Under the pieces are notes generated by a model. The model was given only the letters and a program-made list of their open reading frames with translations. It had not been told where the DNA came from and did not search any database. Position numbers and translations under genes: made by a program. Below, one piece after another: positions 1 to 5,272 of a stretch of 7,980 bases of DNA. Source of the DNA: an uncultured euryarchaeote (GTDB lineage: Archaea > Thermoplasmatota > Poseidoniia > Poseidoniales > Thalassarchaeaceae); NCBI GenBank assembly GCA_937901365.1, contig CALCEF010000326.1:1-7980 (forward strand), in the 5' to 3' direction. How positions within the stretch are numbered: position 1 is the stretch's first letter; each line of letters begins with the position of its first letter.

Positions 1-897
1 TGGACTGTCACAGTTACATCATTCGATAACAGTGGTACAGATCTTACCATTTCACACCCAGGTCCTAGCCATGCGGAAATCATGCCTCCTCGTTCACCCA
101 TTCGATTGCTGGAACAAGAGACAATCCCTATTTCATTTGAGGCACACCAAGATTGTAGACCTTGGTCACAGATAACCAGCACTGATGGAAGAATCGTCTC
201 TCTGGTTGGAGAACGGAATCTCACCGCAGGTGAAAGTGACAGTTTTTCTCTGGTATTTTCAGAGGCTGCCAGCCCTGGTACAACCGGTTTTATTGAAGGT
301 GAAATCGGTTGTGGTACAGGCAACCCTTCAGTCGACGTCAAAATCGGTTGGTCGATTGTCACAAACCGTCTGATTCCTGAAGAATTGGGTGGTGAAATTG
401 ATGTCACTGAGATCATAGTGCTTGAGCATGTGCTTTCCTTCGATGGTTCAGGCCACTACTCTTACGATGTTGTTGTCGAAGGTCCCTTGGCAAGAGTGGC
501 AACAACAGGCACGCAGCAGAGCCTTGGTCACGGGAGTGTAATTTCCTTAGAGATTAATCCAAACGGCCTTCTTGCACCTGGAATGCTCGTGAATGGAAAG
601 GTGCAACTTTACGATCAATTCGGCTTGGCTGGGGAGTTCAATGTATCCCTTCAAGCAGAACCACCCGGTACTGTTGGCAGTGCAATGATGTGGTTGGCCG
701 AACCAGCAAACAACATACAATTGGTCTCTGTTCTGATGGCACTATGGGTGATTAGCAGCGGAGGTGGCAGAAGGAGACAAGAAAAGCCACCAAAGGGCAA
801 TATTCCTATTCGGCGCCCCAGCGATCAACTTCTTGCACAAACCCGTATCGAATATGTAGAGGATCGGTTCGATGAATTTGGAAACCTTCGGCGTTAG
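1..897 (+). CDS. C-terminal part of a secreted, membrane-anchored surface protein (5' end outside window)
   Basis: The reading frame is open from base 1, so this is a fragment; 298 residues are visible and the TAG stop is at 895-897. The internal ATG at 82 is not taken as the start because the same beta-rich sequence runs through it. Residues 1-235 are rich in Val, Thr, Ser and Gly in alternating patterns, as in Ig-like or CARDB-like extracellular beta-sandwich domains. Cys52 and Cys104 could form a disulfide. Residues about 238-252 are a short hydrophobic stretch followed by GGGRRRQ and a roughly 40-residue charged tail, which fits one C-terminal membrane helix with the tail in the cytoplasm. 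It would therefore be an envelope-anchored ectodomain protein. No enzyme motif is visible and I do not recognise the family. Its stop directly abuts the stop of the opposing endonuclease gene, with no base between. The coding call is firm; the function is unknown. Confidence 0.85.
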   Translation, partial: WTVTVTSFDNSGTDLTISHPGPSHAEIMPPRSPIRLLEQETIPISFEAHQDCRPWSQITSTDGRIVSLVGERNLTAGESDSFSLVFSEAASPGTTGFIEGEIGCGTGNPSVDVKIGWSIVTNRLIPEELGGEIDVTEIIVLEHVLSFDGSGHYSYDVVVEGPLARVATTGTQQSLGHGSVISLEINPNGLLAPGMLVNGKVQLYDQFGLAGEFNVSLQAEPPGTVGSAMMWLAEPANNIQLVSVLMALWVISSGGGRRRQEKPPKGNIPIRRPSDQLLAQTRIEYVEDRFDEFGNLRR

Positions 898-1995
898 TCA
901 ATGTCTAACAGGATTTGTCCATCGTGAATCCGAAGGCGGTCGTTCAAGTGCGAGATATCTCCAGTCACTATTGCCGACCGGTGACATGGCACACAACCAA
1001 TGTTTGTTGACTCCGGCTGCAAGTCTCGCCGCGAGACATGCCTCTCCCCAATCGGTAGGCGCTTCATCCATGGGGACAACCAACCATGGTGCATGCTCTC
1101 CACCCACTAAACCGGCGTAAGCTCGCCACCTTGTCCCATATTTGAAGCCGGAACGCACCGCGGTTCCTCGAGAAAGTAGGTCGGAAAGAATCCCGATTCT
1201 AATTCCAATTTCTCCTGTCGGCTGAGGCATTGTTGGGTTGACGATTCGACTGACGATTCTTGCTTCTATTTCAGAAACCCAAATCCCTCCTTCGAGGTTG
1301 ATGCCTATGCCGGTGATTGGCCATTCATCCCTGGGGATATTCAACCAGTAACCTCCTTCGGTCTCCCTAGACTCAGCCCACGTGCGAGATACCACCCTTC
1401 TGGCATCATTGTCTAGGCCGCGGAATGGATCTGTAAGCGGGCCCTTTGGGTCGTGTAATTTGCATCGATAGGTAACCACACCATGCTCCTCATCAACGAT
1501 TAGCAATTCGGGAATTCGTCCACCAGTTTCTACATTCAGCGTCCATTCAGCAAGTTCCTCCCAATCGATCTCATCACTTGCCCGGAACCAGCGAATCTCA
1601 GCCAAGGGCTCTGCATCCTTTGGCTTGACATTGCGTGACCATCGAAGCCCCCATGAGCGAGAATCAAGCAGTACAGCATTCGCCGCACTGAGATTTTGAG
1701 ACAGAACGACTTTCTCACCGGGGAACCTGAGGGCATCTAGAATTTCACATTCAAACAATAGTTCAGGGTGGCTTTGTAGTGCCTCAGCCAACCAGTTTTC
1801 ATGGGGTAAGGGCAATCCCCTGAGTCGGTGAGCATTCAGCACTTCTGCAGTCGTCAATAGAATCCCATCACGGATCGGTAAACCAAAGCACCCACGCTCC
1901 CAAAGTCTGTTTGCTGCACCACCCAAAACAGCCCACGCCCCGTCTCTTTGAACAGGTACAGGGAGGCGACTACCTCCAGGTGTGGTTGGGGCCAT
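898..1995 (-). CDS. endA: tRNA-splicing endonuclease (tRNA-intron lyase), two-repeat archaeal type
   Basis: EndA cuts both exon-intron junctions of precursor tRNA at bulge-helix-bulge structures, leaving 2',3'-cyclic phosphate and 5'-OH ends. The C-terminal part (about residues 283-350) carries the family pattern SGFKYGTRWRAY, then GGEHAPWLV, then GVNKHWL. It places the catalytic triad at Tyr293, His301 and Lys331, with spacing close to known archaeal enzymes. An N-terminal half of similar design (about residues 19-180, ending LLIVDEEHGVVTY) aligns with it, but Asn122, Pro130 and Ile161 sit where Tyr, His and Lys would be. This is the fused structural-plus-catalytic form expected to work as a homodimer. 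At 365 residues it is longer than the roughly 300 usual for this form. ATG at 1995 is chosen because AGGTGA lies just upstream (2003-1998); in-frame GTG 2001 and TTG 2031 are alternatives and would add 2 and 12 residues. Confidence 0.9.
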   Translation of the reverse strand: MAPTTPGGSRLPVPVQRDGAWAVLGGAANRLWERGCFGLPIRDGILLTTAEVLNAHRLRGLPLPHENWLAEALQSHPELLFECEILDALRFPGEKVVLSQNLSAANAVLLDSRSWGLRWSRNVKPKDAEPLAEIRWFRASDEIDWEELAEWTLNVETGGRIPELLIVDEEHGVVTYRCKLHDPKGPLTDPFRGLDNDARRVVSRTWAESRETEGGYWLNIPRDEWPITGIGINLEGGIWVSEIEARIVSRIVNPTMPQPTGEIGIRIGILSDLLSRGTAVRSGFKYGTRWRAYAGLVGGEHAPWLVVPMDEAPTDWGEACLAARLAAGVNKHWLCAMSPVGNSDWRYLALERPPSDSRWTNPVRH

Positions 1996-2105
1996 GTTCA
2001 CCTGCTCGCAACAGGCGCCCTTTGATTCCAACGCCTTTGAGAAGTAGCATTAGGGCGAATTGCCTAAGAATCATCAGGACACACGACACCGCAGGAGGAA
2101 GCAAA
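1996..2105. promoter_or_regulatory. Divergent intergenic region between endA and the winged-helix/TerB gene
   Basis: Both flanking genes are transcribed outward from this stretch of about 110 bases, so it should hold promoters for both. I see no convincing archaeal TATA box or BRE on either strand. Two small features are visible: a 7-bp direct repeat CCTTTGA at 2019-2025 and 2034-2040 (15-bp period), and a short inverted repeat TTAGG (2050-2054) / CCTAA (2063-2067). Either could be an operator, possibly for the adjacent winged-helix protein, but both are short enough to be chance. Confidence 0.4.
2093..2099 (+). promoter_or_regulatory. Shine-Dalgarno site AGGAGGA that decides the start of the winged-helix/TerB gene
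   Basis: A near-perfect Shine-Dalgarno sequence lies 6 bases before an in-frame TTG at 2106 and 18 bases before the first in-frame ATG at 2118. The spacing favours TTG 2106 as the start. The ATG has only a weak GGTGGT directly in front of it. Confidence 0.6.
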
Positions 2106-3065
2106 TTGACTGGTGGTATGTTGCTCACGCTAACCGTTGAACAACGAGTGTTGTTGCATTTGTGGGATACTCCGTTAGGTGACAATCCATGGGAAGGTCG
2201 CCCCGAATTGACACAGGCAGGGGTTTCTGAAGCGGTTGGAATCGCTCGTAAGCACCTACCTCGCACTCTCAAGAAACTGCGTGAGAAAGAACACATTCTC
2301 GAAGAAACACGTCACGTTGCAGGAGCCAAGCAGAGGTGCCGCGTTTATGCACTCAGTGTAACCGGTCGAGAAGCAGCCAGTGATTTGGTAGATCACATTC
2401 ACATGCGCGTGGTCAAAGTTGATGGCGAGGAAACGACAGTACAAGGTCTTCACAATCACACTACAAATTTACTCAATATTTTGCGCAATATCGACGGTAC
2501 TGGAACGTATCGCCCACAAATCGAAGGCGAAGGAATGGAACCTGCCCCATTAGATGGCCGCGATTTGCCGTTGGATCACCGACTTGCAATCTATGACAAC
2601 ATTGTGCGCACCGCATGGCTGGATGGTATTGTAACCAAAGATGAGCAAGCCATGTTGGACGATATGGCCATGTATCTGGGTCTGGAACCTGATGACACAG
2701 AACCTATTGAAAAGCGAGTGCGTGAAGAATCGGTTAATCCTGAGGCTGAGAACAGTTCCCTCTACAAGCAGATGCTGGAAGTCGCTTGGCAAGACGGTGA
2801 AGTCGATGCCAATGAGCAAGCGATGCTAGATTCCCTAGCTGGTATGCTTGGGCTTGAATCTGCACGCGATGTTCAATTGGATTGGGTGTACGACCGACTG
2901 GACGACCGCCTCTTGGCCTATTGTTCTGCGATGGAGGCCGCTTGGCAAGATGGACAGGTGAGTGGCGATGAGGAAAACATCCTCGGAAGTATGCGAAAAT
3001 CACTCGAAATTACCGATGAAGAGCACAAGACAATCCTCGGAGTTGTCCGGGCGAAGTTGAATTAG
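2106..3065 (+). CDS. Winged-helix DNA-binding protein with three TerB-like repeats
   Basis: This is a 319-residue protein if the TTG at 2106 is used (315 from ATG 2118). Residues about 8-95 read as a winged helix-turn-helix: a first helix (VEQRVLLHLW), a helix pair around LTQAGVSEAVGIARKHLPRTL, and a wing rich in basic residues ending in YALSVTGREAA, as in MarR-like archaeal regulators. A polar linker follows (about 96-155). Next come three related units, each with the core A-W-x-D-G-x-V-x(3)-E and then a hydrophobic helix: Asp173-Gly174, Asp230-Gly231 and Asp282-Gly283, spaced 57 and 52 residues. The ADG-V-E pattern is typical of TerB/DjlA-like helical domains. There is no signal peptide or membrane helix, so it is cytoplasmic. 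It is the first gene of a three-gene cluster, with a 27-base gap to the next gene. A regulator that senses a ligand or metal through the TerB part is an inference. The winged helix is likely; the TerB assignment rests on the repeat pattern alone. Confidence 0.75.
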   Translation: MTGGMLLTLTVEQRVLLHLWDTPLGDNPWEGRPELTQAGVSEAVGIARKHLPRTLKKLREKEHILEETRHVAGAKQRCRVYALSVTGREAASDLVDHIHMRVVKVDGEETTVQGLHNHTTNLLNILRNIDGTGTYRPQIEGEGMEPAPLDGRDLPLDHRLAIYDNIVRTAWLDGIVTKDEQAMLDDMAMYLGLEPDDTEPIEKRVREESVNPEAENSSLYKQMLEVAWQDGEVDANEQAMLDSLAGMLGLESARDVQLDWVYDRLDDRLLAYCSAMEAAWQDGQVSGDEENILGSMRKSLEITDEEHKTILGVVRAKLN

Positions 3066-3067
3066 CG

Positions 3068-3084
3068 CCTCCGACTCGGAGGGG
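3068..3084 (+). promoter_or_regulatory. Hairpin that masks the ribosome binding site of the PfkB-like gene
   Basis: CCTCCG (3068-3073) and CGGAGG (3077-3082) form a perfect 6-bp GC-rich stem with a 3-base ACT loop. The right arm contains the Shine-Dalgarno sequence GGAGGGG (3078-3084), 8 bases before ATG 3093, and the left arm is a copy of the anti-Shine-Dalgarno CCUCC. The stem begins 2 bases after the TAG stop of the upstream gene (3063-3065). A ribosome terminating there would cover or melt the hairpin, which is the arrangement expected for translational coupling. Confidence 0.55.
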
Positions 3085-3092
3085 CGAGACAG

Positions 3093-4154
3093 ATGCCGTG
3101 GGTACTCGACGAAATCATCCAGGCAGAGGTTGATCGCCTCAAGCGCTTGCGCGCCATGGTGGACAACATGCCACCGACAAACGTGACACTCGTCGGTGAT
3201 GTTGTATTAGATCGCTACGTGCATGGTTGGGCGAATCGGCTGAATGCCACCGCCCCCGTACCCGCAGTCAAGGTCACATCTACAGATGAATTTGCAGGAG
3301 CAGCAGCGCACGTCGCGCGAGGTCTTGCATCTCTAGGACTGAATCCGAAATTGTTCAGCATCATAGGTGGCGATGAAGCGGGGCAAACGCTAGCATCAAA
3401 TTTGAAGGAGGAAGGCATTGAAACTAGCGGTTTGCGCGTAGTGCCCAATCGTCAAACCATCGTAAAGACCAGAATTTACGGAGCGCGTGAATCTCTTATT
3501 GATCAAAATCAATTGCTTCTCCAAATCGATGATGAACCCCAAGAGGAGATGTCACCTGTGGTATCTCAGCGCTTGGTCGTCTCAGCCCTTGCATCATTAT
3601 CCGATGCGGATGTGCTAGTACTGTCGGATTACAACAAGGGTGCTGTCACCGATTCAGGTGCGAAGCAACTTATTTCTGCAGCAAACGGAAATGGTATTCC
3701 TACCATTTGTGACCCTAAACTGACCGGATTGAATCGTACTGAGGGTGCGACATGTGTTCTGTTTGAGATTAGGGGTCTTGAATTGACACGTCGTAGGCTT
3801 GGTTTGGACACCTCATTGGAGACTGCTCGCGAACTTATTGAGAAATATAATTGGGAAGCCCTCATCGTATTGGGTGGTGCTCACGGCTTGTGGTTGTATA
3901 CTGCCGAAGAAGAACACCACATCCCATGCTTGATGGACGAGGCACGACAAATCATTGGATTACACGACGCTGCAGCAGTTGCAATGGCGGCCGCGTTGTC
4001 ACAAGGTGCAACTCTTCACGATGCGGCGACTCTAGCACACGCCGCTTGCGAGACGATTCTTCGGGCAGAAGAAGGCGAACAGGTCCTCAACCTACGAACT
4101 CTTTCAGCCTCGCTGGATGAAAGGGCCTGGCAGATGCAGGTCAGTGATCGCTGA
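3093..4154 (+). CDS. PfkB-family sugar kinase-like protein (HldE/RfaE-type), probably catalytically degenerate
   Basis: The 353 residues follow the fold of the kinase domain of HldE/RfaE, which phosphorylates D-glycero-D-manno-heptose 7-phosphate. Visible family motifs are LVGDVVLDRY (33-42), TAPVPAVKV (53-61), LSDYNKG (177-183), DPK (207-209) and the nucleotide-site strand LIVLGGAHG (257-265). Key positions are changed. The substrate-site GGAAN pattern reads GAAAH (69-73), and the NxxE motif before the last third is replaced (around 222-230, FEIRGLE). The anion-hole and base motif GAGD reads GLHD (289-292), keeping Asp292 but losing a glycine. There is no C-terminal cytidylyltransferase domain and there are about 28 extra charged residues at the N-terminus. 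The fold assignment is firm; activity is doubtful, and a pseudokinase or a kinase with a new substrate are both possible. The ATG at 3093 follows GGAGGGG at good spacing. The TGA shares its A with the next gene's ATG. Confidence 0.85.
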   Translation: MPWVLDEIIQAEVDRLKRLRAMVDNMPPTNVTLVGDVVLDRYVHGWANRLNATAPVPAVKVTSTDEFAGAAAHVARGLASLGLNPKLFSIIGGDEAGQTLASNLKEEGIETSGLRVVPNRQTIVKTRIYGARESLIDQNQLLLQIDDEPQEEMSPVVSQRLVVSALASLSDADVLVLSDYNKGAVTDSGAKQLISAANGNGIPTICDPKLTGLNRTEGATCVLFEIRGLELTRRRLGLDTSLETARELIEKYNWEALIVLGGAHGLWLYTAEEEHHIPCLMDEARQIIGLHDAAAVAMAAALSQGATLHDAATLAHAACETILRAEEGEQVLNLRTLSASLDERAWQMQVSDR

Positions 4155-5272
4155 TGACTGCACTTGATGGGATTCGAGTTCTAGACCTCAGTCGAGTACT
4201 GGCTGGTCCATTGGCAACACAAATGCTCGCAGATCTCGGTGCAGATGTTGTGAAAGTCGAGGCACCATGGGGGGACGATACGAGAAAATGGGGTCCTCCT
4301 TTCATCGATGGAGATGCAGCATACTACCACGCATGTAATCGCGGTAAGCGTTCTATTCGTCTTGATATCAAATCTGAATCTGATCGCGATACATTGCAAC
4401 AATTAATCGCTCAGGCAGATGTAATCGTCGAGAATTTCAGGGCTGGGACATTGGAAAGGATGGGACTGATTTCAGAAATTTCACAAGATAAAATTCTCTG
4501 TCGAATAACTGGGTATGGACAAACAGGTCCTCGCGCAGATGAACCCGGCTACGATCTCGCATTGCAAGCGATGACAGGAATCATGTCTGTCACCGGCCAA
4601 GCGGATGGTGAGCCAGCCAAAGTGGGGGTCGCCTGGATTGATGTACTCACGGGAATGATGGCGAGCAATGGAATCATGGTTGCCTTATTTCATCGAGAGC
4701 GCACAGGTGAAGGACAAACGATTGACTTGAGCCTGTATGATGTGGCTTTGATGGCAATGGTCAATCAGGCGCAGAATTGGATTGCATCTGGCGAAAATCC
4801 AGGTAGAATGGGTCATGCTCACCCAAACATCGTACCATATCAAGCCTTCATGGCTTCAGATGAATGGTTTATTCTCGCTTGTGGCAATGACGCACAATTT
4901 GCCAATGTCTGTGTGGCTACAGGGGCAACCTCTCTACAGCGCGATGAATTATCGGACAACTCTGGAAGACTTGAGTCACGGACAGAAATCGTTGAAACAC
5001 TATCTCAAATATTTACGCAAAACACAGCCGAACATTGGATTGCAGAATTCAATAAAGTCGGCGTACCGAGTGTCCCGATTCAATCGATTTCACAAGCCTT
5101 CACCGACCCACAAGCAGAATCGAGGAATGCACTGTGGAGATGGGGTGATCAGGAATCTGTGGCGAATGCTTTGCGTTTCATGTCAAGGACACCTGCAACA
5201 TTGAATACCCCTCCTCCCAAACTTGGCGAACATACCGATGAAATCATTCGTGATTGGCTGGGAGATGCGTAA
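4154..5272 (+). CDS. CaiB/BaiF (class III) CoA-transferase, succinyl-CoA:glutarate CoA-transferase-like
   Basis: Class III CoA-transferases move CoA between carboxylic acids through an aspartyl-CoA thioester intermediate. The 372-residue length is about normal for the family. Visible motifs are the N-terminal LDLSRVLAGPLATQML (10-25), the phrase DDTRKWGPPF (41-50), YGQTGP (121-126), VAWIDVLTG (159-167) with the expected catalytic Asp163, GHAHPNIVPYQAF (220-232), and the C-terminal PPPKLGEHTDEII (353-365). The combination of DDTR-WGPPF, GYGQTGP and AH-NIVPYQAF recalls from memory the SUGCT (C7orf10) branch, which makes glutaryl-CoA from glutarate. Other dicarboxylate or hydroxy-acid substrates cannot be excluded. 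The protein is soluble, and the fold works as an interlocked dimer. The ATG overlaps the upstream stop as TGATG (4152-4156) with no good Shine-Dalgarno, which implies coupling to the PfkB-like gene. Its 3' end overlaps the opposing transporter gene by 29 bases. Confidence 0.93.
   Translation: MTALDGIRVLDLSRVLAGPLATQMLADLGADVVKVEAPWGDDTRKWGPPFIDGDAAYYHACNRGKRSIRLDIKSESDRDTLQQLIAQADVIVENFRAGTLERMGLISEISQDKILCRITGYGQTGPRADEPGYDLALQAMTGIMSVTGQADGEPAKVGVAWIDVLTGMMASNGIMVALFHRERTGEGQTIDLSLYDVALMAMVNQAQNWIASGENPGRMGHAHPNIVPYQAFMASDEWFILACGNDAQFANVCVATGATSLQRDELSDNSGRLESRTEIVETLSQIFTQNTAEHWIAEFNKVGVPSVPIQSISQAFTDPQAESRNALWRWGDQESVANALRFMSRTPATLNTPPPKLGEHTDEIIRDWLGDA

Noticed and set aside
2050..2067. 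TTAGG...CCTAA inverted repeat as an operator for the winged-helix protein
   Set aside because: Only 5 bp per arm match and the inner bases do not pair. It is noted in the intergenic entry but is too weak to stand as a separate site.
1911..2105. N-terminal extension of the winged-helix/TerB gene back to 1911
   Set aside because: The frame is open, but the extension is Pro/Arg-rich, lies antisense to the start of endA, and would ignore the strong Shine-Dalgarno site at 2093-2099.
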